The notes under the pieces: model-generated | Databases searched by the model: none | What the model was told of the DNA's origin: nothing | What the model saw: the letters and a program-made list of their open reading frames with translations, nothing else | Source of the DNA: CAVXJN01 sp963773585 | Lineage (GTDB): Bacteria; Pseudomonadota; Gammaproteobacteria; JASBUN01 | Assembly (NCBI GenBank): GCA_963773585.1 | Contig: CAVZBR010000004.1 | Coordinates: 310,001 to 374,000 of the forward strand | Length of the DNA: 64,000 nucleotides | Reading direction: 5' to 3' | Translations under genes and position numbers: made by a program | Shown here: positions 9,329-18,304 of the stretch, in pieces | Position numbering within the stretch: position 1 is the first letter of the stretch | Layout of the letters: every line of letters starts with the position of its first letter

Positions 9329-9351
9329 AAACGGCTTCCGCATCCGCGCTC

Positions 9352-11208
9352 ATGAATCCGCCCGCCGACATGGAAAGACCAGGGAACATCACCTCAACGA
9401 CGCTTGACGATACCACCGTTCGCAGCGCCTTCGGACAAGCCGGCGCCGCGTTCTTCGCCGACGCGGATATCCTGCAGCGTCTCAATCTCATCCGCCACCT
9501 ACTGCAGTCCACGCATCTCGTCGTGCTCGTAGTCGGCGAATCGGGCATTGGCAAAAGCGCCGGACTGACCCAGCTCCAGCGCATGGCAGATGAACGCTGG
9601 TCGCTGTGCCGCATTTCGGGAGCCGCCAGCGCCGAACCGGACAAGCTCCTGGCCGACCTCGCCCGCTGCTGCGACCTGCCGCCGGACTGTGGGCGTTTGG
9701 CCCTGCGCCATTTGCTCGCCGAACATGCCAGCGTACTGTGTCGGAACACGCGCTTGCCGGTCGTTGTCGTGGACGATGCCCACGCCCTAACCCAGCCTGC
9801 GCTGGCCGAACTCGCCGCCCTGGCTTCGCCAGCCGAGGGCTGGCATCTGCTGCTCGCCGGTGAACCTCTCGACGAAGGGCGGCTGCAACAGGCTGGTTTT
9901 CCCGCTGCCGGCGTGCATGTGCTGGAATGGCCGCATTTATCCCAAGCACAGACCGGCGCATACCTGTCCCATCGCCTCTCGGCAGCGGGGTGGAGCGACA
10001 CGCTGCCCGTGACCCGGGAGCAGCTCGCCAAGTTGCACCGGGAAAGTCACGGCCTGCCGGCCGAAATCGATCGTCTCGCACCTGAAATGTTGGCTGGCAA
10101 AAAAGCGCCCGCACCAGTCACGGCGCAGCGATCGGCAGGCCCGCGCCGCAGGTTGCCGCTGCGCAAAACCGTGCGCATCCTCGGTCTTGTGTTGCTGATC
10201 GGTGTGGCCGCAGTAGTGCTGACACAGCAGGACCGGATCAATGCGCTGTTTGAACAGCACCCGCCCGCCTCGAGCGTCCCTGCAACCCCCTCCGCGAATC
10301 CCCCTGCAGCCACCACGGCGCCGCCGCGCCAGGTGACGCCCCCTGCAGTCGCCAGAGTGCCGGCGGCGACAACGCTCGGCGCCCGCGAGCCGGAAGCACA
10401 GTCGGCAAAGGCCGGCGACGATATGCCCGAAACCGCACCCAAGGTTCAGCTCGGCGCCGAGGACCGGCTACCTTTGGCGCCACCGGAGCAACCCCCGGAG
10501 ACGGTTGGCCCGCCGCCGAGCCCGTCGGCGGCGGCGAGTGTTCCGGACAATTCGAGCGCGCAATCAACTACACCGCCGTCGGCCGCCCCACCGCAGCCGG
10601 GCGCAAGCGATGCCCCCGAGCCGGCCGCTGAGCCTGTAGCACCCCAGTCACCGCCTGATTCGGACGCCGCGGAGCGCAACGCCTCGGCAAACCCAGCAGC
10701 GCAAACTCCGCAACCGGCCGCCGGCGCCGCAAGCGACTCGGCCACCGCGCGGAACCCGGCTGACGAACCGGAAGCGGTGCCGGAAACGCCGCCAGCGACG
10801 CTGCCCGCTGCTGAACCCGACACCGCAACTGCGCCGTCGCCGCCCAGCGGGGCGCCAAAGCCGAGCGTCGACGAAGCCAAAACCCAGGCGCCCGCAGCGA
10901 ACGTCGCTGCCGACCGGCAATGGCTGCTGAGTCGCCCGGCCAGCCATTACACCTTGCAACTGCTGGGTTCGCGAGAGGCAAAGCCGCTGCAGGAATTGAT
11001 CGACCGCTTTGCGCTGAAATCCGACACGGCCGCTTACAAGATCCAGTATCAAGATGCGGAGTGGTACGTCCTGGTGCATGGCGATTTCGCCGACCTCGGG
11101 GCGGCGCGCGACGCCATGGCGAAACTGCCCCACGGGCTGCGGCGGGCCGGCCCGTGGCCGCGGCCGTTCTCAGCGGTGCAACAGGAGGTTCGCCGCGGCC
11201 GTAAATAG
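9352..11208 (+). CDS. damX: DamX-like cell-division protein: AAA ATPase, membrane segment, SPOR domain
   Basis: The 618-residue protein has three regions. An N-terminal ExeA/AAA-type ATPase has Walker A GESGIGKS (residues 62-69) and Walker B VVVVDDAH (about 136-143). A single membrane helix (about 275-292) is followed by a ~230-residue Pro/Ala-rich periplasmic linker. The C-terminal SPOR domain (about 530-610, HYTLQLLGS) should bind denuded septal glycan. Position after aroKB matches E. coli damX and its pseudomonad equivalents. Family knowledge supports a role at the division septum; the ATPase role is unknown. Confidence 0.85.
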   Translation: MNPPADMERPGNITSTTLDDTTVRSAFGQAGAAFFADADILQRLNLIRHLLQSTHLVVLVVGESGIGKSAGLTQLQRMADERWSLCRISGAASAEPDKLLADLARCCDLPPDCGRLALRHLLAEHASVLCRNTRLPVVVVDDAHALTQPALAELAALASPAEGWHLLLAGEPLDEGRLQQAGFPAAGVHVLEWPHLSQAQTGAYLSHRLSAAGWSDTLPVTREQLAKLHRESHGLPAEIDRLAPEMLAGKKAPAPVTAQRSAGPRRRLPLRKTVRILGLVLLIGVAAVVLTQQDRINALFEQHPPASSVPATPSANPPAATTAPPRQVTPPAVARVPAATTLGAREPEAQSAKAGDDMPETAPKVQLGAEDRLPLAPPEQPPETVGPPPSPSAAASVPDNSSAQSTTPPSAAPPQPGASDAPEPAAEPVAPQSPPDSDAAERNASANPAAQTPQPAAGAASDSATARNPADEPEAVPETPPATLPAAEPDTATAPSPPSGAPKPSVDEAKTQAPAANVAADRQWLLSRPASHYTLQLLGSREAKPLQELIDRFALKSDTAAYKIQYQDAEWYVLVHGDFADLGAARDAMAKLPHGLRRAGPWPRPFSAVQQEVRRGRK

Positions 11209-11220
11209 CAGCGCCCGCAT

Positions 11221-11250
11221 TTGAATCACGCTTCCGGCGCCGGGTATACT
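11221..11250 (+). promoter_or_regulatory. Sigma-70 promoter upstream of hemE
   Basis: TTGAAT (11221-11226), 18-bp spacer, TATACT (11245-11250). It would give a leader of about 170 nt before hemE, in which I see no recognisable riboswitch. Confidence 0.6.
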
Positions 11251-11426
11251 GACCCATTGCTGGCGTCTCAGCGCGTTGTGCTGGCCGACGTTCGTAGCAC
11301 CCGATCGCTCACATAGCGTCCCCGACTGCAATTCCCGACTGCGGATCCGTGCCGCCTGCGGGCGCTGGAACCCGGCAACGCCACTGCAGACCAACCACCG
11401 CACCGCCACGACACAACACAAAAGAT

Positions 11427-12506
11427 ATGAATGAACTGAAGAACGATCGTTTGCTGCGCGCATTGCTGCGCCAGCCAGTGGATCGCACGCCGATCTGGAT
11501 CATGCGCCAGGCCGGGCGCTATTTGCCGGAATACCGAGCCACCAGAGCCAAAGCCGGCAGCTTCATGGATTTGTGCCGCAATCCCGAGCTCGCCTGCGAA
11601 GTCACCATGCAACCCATCGAGCGCTACGACCTGGATGCGGCGATCCTGTTTTCCGACATTCTCACTATCCCCGACGCCATGGGTCTGGGGCTGTACTTCA
11701 CCGAGGGCGAGGGGCCGAAATTCGAGCGCCCGTTGCGCACCGAGGCCGACATCCGGAAGTTGTCCGCTCCCGACCCGGAACAGGAACTGGGCTATGTCAT
11801 GGATGCCGTGCGTACCATTCGGGGCGCCCTCCAGGGCCGCGTGCCCTTGATTGGTTTTTCCGGCAGTCCCTGGACACTGGCCACCTACATGGTGGAAGGC
11901 GGCGCGGCGAAGGTATTCCAGAACACCAAATCCCTGATGTTCGATCGCCCCGACCTGATGCACCGGCTGCTCGGCGTCCTGGCGGACGCGGTGACAAACT
12001 ATCTCAATGCGCAGGTACGCGCCGGCGCCCAGGCATTGATGGTGTTCGACACCTGGGGCGGCATGCTCACCACCCGCGATTACCGTGCGTTTTCCCTGGC
12101 CTACATGCGGCGCATTGTCGATGGCCTGATCCGCGATCACGAGGGCCGGCGAGTGCCGGTGACCCTGTTCACCAAGGGCGGCGCGCTGTGGCTGGAGGAC
12201 ATTGCCGACAGCGGCTGTGACGGCATCGGCCTCGACTGGACCATCGAACTGTCCGCTGCCCGGGCACGGGTCGGTGAGCGGGTGGCGCTGCAAGGCAATA
12301 TGGACCCTTGTGCGCTTTATGCCTCGCCGGATTACATCCGCGACGAAGTCGCCCGTGTGTTGGAAAGTTTCGGCAGCGGCAGTGGTCATGTATTCAATCT
12401 CGGGCACGGCATCCATCCCACCATCGATCCGGAACACACCGCCGCGCTGGTGGCCGCCGTGCGCGAACTGAGTCCCGCCTACCACGTTCGGGCCGCGGCC
12501 TCCTAA
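11427..12506 (+). CDS. hemE: Uroporphyrinogen decarboxylase
   Basis: Cofactor-free decarboxylation of the four acetate side chains of uroporphyrinogen III to coproporphyrinogen III in haem synthesis. The 359-residue product contains the diagnostic N-terminal PVWIMRQAGRYLPEY-like segment (here PIWIMRQAGRYLPEY), FSDILTIPDAMG with a catalytic Asp, GFSGSPWTLATYMVEGG and the C-terminal FNLGHGI. The ATG at 11427 fits the family start; the in-frame extension to 11349 would add unrelated residues. Confidence 0.98.
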   Translation: MNELKNDRLLRALLRQPVDRTPIWIMRQAGRYLPEYRATRAKAGSFMDLCRNPELACEVTMQPIERYDLDAAILFSDILTIPDAMGLGLYFTEGEGPKFERPLRTEADIRKLSAPDPEQELGYVMDAVRTIRGALQGRVPLIGFSGSPWTLATYMVEGGAAKVFQNTKSLMFDRPDLMHRLLGVLADAVTNYLNAQVRAGAQALMVFDTWGGMLTTRDYRAFSLAYMRRIVDGLIRDHEGRRVPVTLFTKGGALWLEDIADSGCDGIGLDWTIELSAARARVGERVALQGNMDPCALYASPDYIRDEVARVLESFGSGSGHVFNLGHGIHPTIDPEHTAALVAAVRELSPAYHVRAAAS

Positions 12507-12547
12507 AGGACCGAAGGGTCCTAAAGGACCGAAGGGTCCTAAAGGAC
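12502..12547 (+). repeat. Tandem 18-bp hairpin-forming repeats after hemE
   Basis: Two full copies of CCTAAAGGACCGAAGGGT (12502-12519 and 12520-12537) and a third partial copy from 12538. Each copy junction forms a 6-bp stem AGGACC/GGTCCT around a GAAG loop. The first copy overlaps the hemE stop codon. No T tract follows, so it is not a standard terminator. Confidence 0.85.
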
Positions 12548-12620
12548 TGATCGGTCGCTGCCGCTAACGTGGGGAGGAATGGGGAGCAGTGTCGGCTCCG
12601 CCTCCGCACAGAGCGGTTTC

Positions 12621-13850
12621 ATGAAGCGAACAATCGCCGTCTCGGATCTGAGTTGCGGAATGTACGTGTGCGAACTCGACCGCCCGTGGCTCGAGTCACG
12701 GTGCTTGTTTCAAGGCTTTCGCATCGAATCTTCCGCACAGCTACGCGAGTATCAAAACGGTTGCCTGCGGGAGTGCCGGTACGTCGTCATCGATACGCTG
12801 AAAGGCGCCGACCTGCCCGCCACTCACGCGACCCGGAATACGTACAATGCGCCGGCGGCAGCGCCCGGTGAAAGGACCTATCCCCGCGCTGTAGCCGTCG
12901 AGAACGAGTTCGTGAAGGCCCACTCGGCACGCGCCAGTGCCCGCGGGTTTATCGATCACGTGTTCGCCGACGTTGCCGCCGGCCGGGCGCCGCGTCTCAA
13001 AGATGTGCGCGTCGTGATCGAAAACCTGGTCGACAGCATCGTGCGCAATCCGGACGCACAAATGTGTCTGACCCAACTCAAGGAACGCGACCAATACACG
13101 GCGCAACACAGCGTCAACGTGTGCGTGTTGAGTCTCGCCTTCGGTCGTCACCTGGGCCTGGCGAAATCCGCACTGCGACTGCTCGGCACCGGGGCGCTGC
13201 TACACGACATCGGCAAGCTCAAGACACCGCTCGAAATCCTCAACAAACCAGGACGTCTAAGCGACGAAGAATTCACGATCATGAAGCAGCATCCCGAGCG
13301 CGGTCGCGAGTTGTTGAGTGCGATTCCGGGCATGCCGAGCGAAGTGATCGATATCGCCTTCAGCCACCACGAACGCTTGCAAGGGCATGGCTATCCGCGC
13401 GGACTGGACTCGGAAGCGATTTCGCCGTGGAGCAAAATGGTGGCAATCGTCGACGTCTACGACGCCATCACCAGCGATCGCGTCTATCACGACGGTATGG
13501 CATCGACCGAGGCGTTGACCCGCATGTACGAATGGCGGGAACGCGACTTCGATCCGCAACTGCTGGAACAGTTCATTCAGTGTATTGGAATCTACCCGAT
13601 CGGCAGCCTGGTGGAGTTGAGCAGCGGAGAGGTGGGCGTGGTGATCAGCGTCAACCCGACGTTGCGGCTGCGGCCGAAGGCGATCTTGGTGCTCGACCGC
13701 GACAAGAATCCGTATTTCCCGACTCGGATCGTCGATCTCGCCCGCTATCTGGACAACGACGCCGAGCCCTACACCATTCGCCGCGTGTTGGAGCCGGGGA
13801 CGCACAACATCGACGTGCGCGAACATCTGCGACAGTTGAAGACCGGGTGA
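12621..13850 (+). CDS. HD-GYP domain protein with N-terminal DUF3391
   Basis: Predicted cyclic-di-GMP phosphodiesterase. The 409-residue protein opens with a DUF3391 segment (IAVSDLSCGMYVCELDRPWLES). Its HD-GYP catalytic domain shows HDIGKLKTP (about residue 195) and HHERLQGHGYP (about 250), with VYDAITSDRVYHDG further on. All metal-ligand residues I can identify are present, so it is probably active. I prefer the ATG at 12621 because DUF3391 begins there; an in-frame ATG at 12579 would add 14 low-complexity residues. No membrane or receiver domain is seen. Its stop codon abuts the stop of the opposing gene with no gap. Confidence 0.93.
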   Translation: MKRTIAVSDLSCGMYVCELDRPWLESRCLFQGFRIESSAQLREYQNGCLRECRYVVIDTLKGADLPATHATRNTYNAPAAAPGERTYPRAVAVENEFVKAHSARASARGFIDHVFADVAAGRAPRLKDVRVVIENLVDSIVRNPDAQMCLTQLKERDQYTAQHSVNVCVLSLAFGRHLGLAKSALRLLGTGALLHDIGKLKTPLEILNKPGRLSDEEFTIMKQHPERGRELLSAIPGMPSEVIDIAFSHHERLQGHGYPRGLDSEAISPWSKMVAIVDVYDAITSDRVYHDGMASTEALTRMYEWRERDFDPQLLEQFIQCIGIYPIGSLVELSSGEVGVVISVNPTLRLRPKAILVLDRDKNPYFPTRIVDLARYLDNDAEPYTIRRVLEPGTHNIDVREHLRQLKTG

Positions 13851-14345
13851 TTACGGCCGCGCCGCGGTCAAAGTTGCCGCCGGGTTCTCGAACGCCTGCG
13901 CCGATTCATAGGCAAGATCACGCTGCGCGAGCACGCGTCCCGATGCGTCGACCACACTGACCCGCCAACGCCCGTGCCATTCCGGGCGCAAATTTTTTCG
14001 GGACCATACCCGCCAACGCCAACCGCCGACGTCGAAGCTGACTTCAGCCATGACTTTGCCTTCGTATTCCCAACGATGGGTCACTCGCTGTCCCGCGAGG
14101 CCTCGCAACTCGGTAAAGCAATAAACGTGGGATTCACCGTTGCCGAGAGTCAGAATGCTGTCCACCGGCTCCCGATCCACCACGGCGCTGGTGAACGCTG
14201 CGCGCACCACTTCCCCCGCAACGGGCTGTGGAGATTCCGCGCTGGCGGCGGACGGATCCGAGGGAAGGGCACCGGGCTCATCGGCACTCGCCTGGAATTG
14301 GCACAACAACATGGCGGCAAGAAATGCAGTAAGGTGTCGCGTCAT
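13851..14345 (-). CDS. DUF2914 domain secreted protein
   Basis: A 164-residue protein with a signal peptide (cleavage about after FQASA, residue 22) and a short Ser/Pro-rich linker. The C-terminal ~95 residues match the DUF2914 pattern: CFTELRGLAGQRVTHRWEY, V.FDVGG.RWRVWSRKNL and GRWRVSVVDASG. The domain probably forms a beta sandwich; no biochemical function is known to me. The start at 14345 (MTRHLTAF) gives a good signal peptide. It converges on the HD-GYP gene. Confidence 0.85.
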   Translation of the reverse strand: MTRHLTAFLAAMLLCQFQASADEPGALPSDPSAASAESPQPVAGEVVRAAFTSAVVDREPVDSILTLGNGESHVYCFTELRGLAGQRVTHRWEYEGKVMAEVSFDVGGWRWRVWSRKNLRPEWHGRWRVSVVDASGRVLAQRDLAYESAQAFENPAATLTAARP

Positions 14346-14508
14346 AGAATTTCCAGGTGGCGGCAAGCGCGGCCCGAGACTCTACTATGGGCACTGGAAG
14401 GCGCGTTTTCCGCGGCACCGGTCACGTACGCAGCGTGCAAACGTCCCAAACCCGGAGGTTATGGACTTTCGAATTGGGGCGCGATCGGCGCGGCCAACAA
14501 CCCGCAAG

Positions 14509-15117
14509 TCAGAGCAGCGGCTCGAGGGCGGGCCAGACGTTGGCCAACAAGCGCGCTTGACCGGCCGCCCGCGGATGGATGCCGTCGTCCTGCATCAAGG
14601 CGGGATTATCCGCGACACCGGCCAGAAAGTGCGGCGCCAGCGGCACTTGGTACTGCTCGGCGAGCTGCTGATAAACGTCGCGGAACCTTTTCAGAAAAAC
14701 GGGGCCATAGTTGGGTGGCAGGCGCACCCCGAGCAGCAGGACCTTGGTGCCCTTTTGGCGCAACTGTGCGAGGATCGCGCCCAGGTTGTCGTGCATGGCG
14801 GCCAGAGATAGGCCGCGCAGCCCATCGTTGCCACCCAGCTCGACTACCGCGACGTCCGGATGCTCCCGCATCAGCACCGCGGGCAGCCTTGCAAGTGCGC
14901 TGCTGGTGGTATCGCCGCTGATGCTCGCGTTCACCACCCGGTAGGCAGGCGTGTGCTGGCGCAGGCGCTGCTGCAACAACGCGACCCAGCCTTCGCCTTG
15001 TTCGATCCCATGCCCGGCGCTCAGACTGTCGCCGAGCACCAGCAACACGCGTTGTTCGGCGAACGCCGACGTGGCCATTACCAGTAACCCCAATATCCAC
15101 AGGATTCGCAATATCAT
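14509..15117 (-). CDS. tesA: Periplasmic arylesterase / lysophospholipase / thioesterase I
   Basis: SGNH-hydrolase secreted to the periplasm. The 202-residue protein has a signal peptide ending SAFA (about residue 22). The four blocks are present: GDSLSAGHG (nucleophile Ser), SGDTTS, GGNDGLRG and DGIHPR (catalytic Asp/His). The start codon occupies 15117-15115 and shares two bases with the start codon of the divergent ybbA gene, an arrangement close to that of E. coli tesA/ybbA. The start is fixed by the signal peptide. Confidence 0.96.
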   Translation of the reverse strand: MILRILWILGLLVMATSAFAEQRVLLVLGDSLSAGHGIEQGEGWVALLQQRLRQHTPAYRVVNASISGDTTSSALARLPAVLMREHPDVAVVELGGNDGLRGLSLAAMHDNLGAILAQLRQKGTKVLLLGVRLPPNYGPVFLKRFRDVYQQLAEQYQVPLAPHFLAGVADNPALMQDDGIHPRAAGQARLLANVWPALEPLL

Positions 15118-15811
15118 GAATCGATCCACCTCTGCGGCGATTGTGCAAGCCCGCCACCTGGGCAAGCAAGTCGCCAGTCCGAGCGGACCGCTGACCATTC
15201 TGGACGACATCAGTCTGGACATCGAGGCCGGAGAGCAAGTGGCGGTACTCGGCGCATCGGGCTCCGGCAAATCCACGCTGCTGGGATTGCTCGCCGGTCT
15301 GGATACGCCCAGCTCGGGTGAGGTTTTCCTGCACGGGCGCTCTCTCGGCGCCATGTCCGAAGACGGGCGCGCGGCGCTGCGCGCCGGCCGGGTGGGTTTC
15401 GTGTTCCAGAACTTTCACTTGCTCGGCGGTCTCACGGCGCTGGAAAACGTCATGTTGCCGCTGGAGCTGGCCGACGACGACGATCCCCGCGGACGCGCCG
15501 AGGCCGTGTTGCAACAAGTCGGACTCGGCGCTCGCATCGCACACTATCCGAACCAGCTTTCCGGAGGTGAACAGCAGCGGGTAGCATTGGCGCGCGCATT
15601 CGCCTCTCAGCCCTCGGTGCTGTTCGCCGACGAACCCACCGGCAATCTCGATCAGCGTACCGGCGCCCAGGTCATCGACTTGTTGTTTTCGCTCAACGCC
15701 AAGCACCGCACGACGCTGATCCTGGTAACCCACGATACAGCGCTCGCGCAGCGCTGCGGGCGGCGCCTGCAGCTCGAAGGCGGGCGGATGTTGAACACGG
15801 TTGCGCCATGA
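15116..15811 (+). CDS. ybbA: ABC transporter ATP-binding protein YbbA
   Basis: ATPase of the MacB/LolD-type (type VII) ABC family, partner of the following permease. The 231-residue protein shows Walker A GASGSGKST, Q-loop VFQNFHLL, signature LSGGEQQRVALARAF, Walker B VLFADEPTGNLD and H-loop VTHD. Its ATG overlaps the divergent tesA start. It overlaps ybbP by 4 bp (ATGA). The substrate is unknown; linkage to tesA suggests a lipid or envelope role, which is inference. Confidence 0.95.
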   Translation: MNRSTSAAIVQARHLGKQVASPSGPLTILDDISLDIEAGEQVAVLGASGSGKSTLLGLLAGLDTPSSGEVFLHGRSLGAMSEDGRAALRAGRVGFVFQNFHLLGGLTALENVMLPLELADDDDPRGRAEAVLQQVGLGARIAHYPNQLSGGEQQRVALARAFASQPSVLFADEPTGNLDQRTGAQVIDLLFSLNAKHRTTLILVTHDTALAQRCGRRLQLEGGRMLNTVAP

Positions 15812-18297
15812 AAGCACTGGCGATGTCGCTGCGACTATTGCGCCGGGAATGGCGCAGCGGCGAAATGCGGGCGCTGGCGGGCGCGTTGATTGTCGCAGTG
15901 ACCGCCATGACCGCGGTCGGCTTCTTTACCAGTCGGGTCGAGCGGGCGCTGGTGGGCCAGGCAAGCGAGCTGATGGCAGCCGACCTGGTGGTGAGCTCAT
16001 CGGAAACCCTCGACCCGCAACTACGCACGGCGGCGACCGAGTACAACATACGCACCGCGCGGACCTTGAGCTTCGCCAGCGTAGTGGTAGCCAACGACCG
16101 GGTGGTGTTGGCGGCGATCAAGGCCGTCAGCGCCGGATATCCGCTGCGGGGCACACTGCGCATGGCCGAAAAGCCGTATGGCGACGGGCGTGTCGCCCGC
16201 GCTCTTCCGGAACCGGGCTCGGTGTGGCTGGAGTCCCGGCTGGCCGCGGCGTTGGGGGTCGGCGTCGGCGACCCGCTGGCGGTCGGCGCGCGCAAGCTGA
16301 TGGTGAGCGGCATCCTCACCTACGAGCCCGATCGCGCAGGCGAGATGTTCAGCGTCGCGCCGCGCCTGCTGATGCGCCTGCAGGACGTGCCGGGTACCGG
16401 ACTGCTGGCACCGGGCAGCCGAGTCAAACACCGGCTGTTGCTGGCCGGTCGGGGAGCCGACATCGAGCGCTACCGGGCCTGGGCGGCGCGCCGGGTGCAG
16501 CCGCCTGCCGACGTCGAAGGCGTAGGCGACTCGCGCCCGGAACTGCGTGCTGCGTTGGACCGGGGGCAACGCTTTCTGGGTCTGGCCGCCTTGGTCGCGG
16601 TGTTACTGGCCGCGGTCGCCATCGCCATCAGCGCCCAGCGTTTTGCCGAGCGCCACCTCGATCAAACCGCGATCATGCGCTCCCTTGGCGCCACCCAGCG
16701 TCTGATCAATCGCACCTATCTGCTGCAATTGACCTGGCTCGGGCTGGGGTGCGGTCTGGTCGGCACGCTCGCGGGGCTGCTTTCGCAGTCGATCCTGGCC
16801 CGATTGCTACGGGGCTTGGCGGCGGTGCAATTACCCGCTCCGGGGCCGTTGCCCGCCGTGGCCGGCGTCACCGCCGGGCTGCTGATCCTGTACGCCTTTG
16901 CAGTACCGCCGCTGCTGGCGCTGGCGCGGGTGGCGCCGGCACGCGTGCTACGCCGCGACCTGGAACCGCCCGCGCCCAGCCACCGTGCGGTTTATGGCAG
17001 CGCGCTGCTGGCGGCGGTGGCCCTGGTGCTGTGGCAGGCGCAGGACACCAAGCTGGCAATGTTATTCCTGGTGGGTGCCAGTGTGACCCTCGCGCTATTG
17101 GGAATCTTCGCCTGGCTGTTGGTGCGGTTGCTGCAACCGTTGCGTAAACGGGTTGGTGTGTCCTGGCGCTTCGGGTTGGCCAACATCGTGCGTCGGTCCC
17201 GTACCAGCACGGTGCAGGTGCTTGGTTTCGGCCTCGGCATCATGGCATTGCTGTTGCTGACCCTGGTGCGCGGCGATCTGCTCGGCGACTGGCGCGCCAG
17301 TCTGCCGGACGATGCGCCGAACCAATTCGCGATCAACATCCAAACCGAACAACTCCCTGCGCTACGGCAGTGGTTCGAACGCCACCACCGCCAAGCGCCG
17401 CAACTCTATCCGATGGTGCGCGGCCGGTTGCTGAAGGTCAACGATCATGTGGTGCACGAAAGCGATTATTCCGAACCCCGCGCGCAACGCCTGGCGACTC
17501 GGGAATTCAACCTTTCCTGGAGCGCGCAACTGCATGCCGGCAACACGCTCGCAGCCGGTACCTGGTGGGACAGCGGTCCGGGCGCTCCGGCGCAATGGTC
17601 CGTGGAACAGGGCATCGCCCAGACCCTGGGCATCCACGTCGGCGATCAGCTGACCTACCGAATCGCCGGGCGCGAGTTGACCGCCAAGGTTTCCAACCTG
17701 CGTACGGTGAATTGGGAATCGTTTCGGCCCAACTTCTTCGTCATTGCACCGCCGGGGATGCTGGACGACTTTCCCGCCACCTGGATCAGCAGTTTTCGCC
17801 TGGCCGCCAACGAAAAAGGGATGCTCACCGATCTGGTGGCACGGTTTCCGAACGTGACCATCATTGACGTGGAAGCGGTCATGGCCCAGGTGCGCGGCAT
17901 CATGGACCAGGTCGCCTCCGCTGTGGAGTACGTTTTTGGCTTTACCTTGTTGGCCGGTCTGGTGGTGCTCTACGCCGCCATCCAGGGCACCCAGGACGAA
18001 CGTCTGCGGGAAGGGGCGATTCTACGTACCCTGGGTGCGTCGCGACGTCGCCTGGTGCTGGGCGTGGCAAGTGAATTCGTGATCATCGGCATATTGGCCG
18101 GACTGCTGGCAGCGTTCGGGGCGACGCTGGCCGCCTACATGGTCGCCACGCAGCTGCTGGATCTGCCGTTCACACTGCGGCCGCTATGGTGGCTGGCCGG
18201 AATGTTGGGCGGCGGCCTCGGCGTTGGATTGGCGGGCATCATCGGTACGCGCCAAGTGCTGCGCCAGCCGCCATTGCAGACCTTGCGCAAGACTTGA
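15808..18297 (+). CDS. ybbP: ABC transporter permease YbbP (FtsX-like)
   Basis: Large permease of 829 residues with two FtsX-type membrane domains. Membrane segments are visible near residues 20-40, 250-275, 300-345, 355-380, 395-425, 465-490 and three near the C-terminus (about 705-815), with large periplasmic loops between. Conserved features are RSLGATQRLINRTY and the matching RTLGASRRRLVLG coupling region. Translationally coupled to ybbA. Family members extract rather than translocate substrates; the cargo is unknown. Confidence 0.94.
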   Translation: MKALAMSLRLLRREWRSGEMRALAGALIVAVTAMTAVGFFTSRVERALVGQASELMAADLVVSSSETLDPQLRTAATEYNIRTARTLSFASVVVANDRVVLAAIKAVSAGYPLRGTLRMAEKPYGDGRVARALPEPGSVWLESRLAAALGVGVGDPLAVGARKLMVSGILTYEPDRAGEMFSVAPRLLMRLQDVPGTGLLAPGSRVKHRLLLAGRGADIERYRAWAARRVQPPADVEGVGDSRPELRAALDRGQRFLGLAALVAVLLAAVAIAISAQRFAERHLDQTAIMRSLGATQRLINRTYLLQLTWLGLGCGLVGTLAGLLSQSILARLLRGLAAVQLPAPGPLPAVAGVTAGLLILYAFAVPPLLALARVAPARVLRRDLEPPAPSHRAVYGSALLAAVALVLWQAQDTKLAMLFLVGASVTLALLGIFAWLLVRLLQPLRKRVGVSWRFGLANIVRRSRTSTVQVLGFGLGIMALLLLTLVRGDLLGDWRASLPDDAPNQFAINIQTEQLPALRQWFERHHRQAPQLYPMVRGRLLKVNDHVVHESDYSEPRAQRLATREFNLSWSAQLHAGNTLAAGTWWDSGPGAPAQWSVEQGIAQTLGIHVGDQLTYRIAGRELTAKVSNLRTVNWESFRPNFFVIAPPGMLDDFPATWISSFRLAANEKGMLTDLVARFPNVTIIDVEAVMAQVRGIMDQVASAVEYVFGFTLLAGLVVLYAAIQGTQDERLREGAILRTLGASRRRLVLGVASEFVIIGILAGLLAAFGATLAAYMVATQLLDLPFTLRPLWWLAGMLGGGLGVGLAGIIGTRQVLRQPPLQTLRKT

Positions 18298-18304
18298 GCG
18301 CTTC

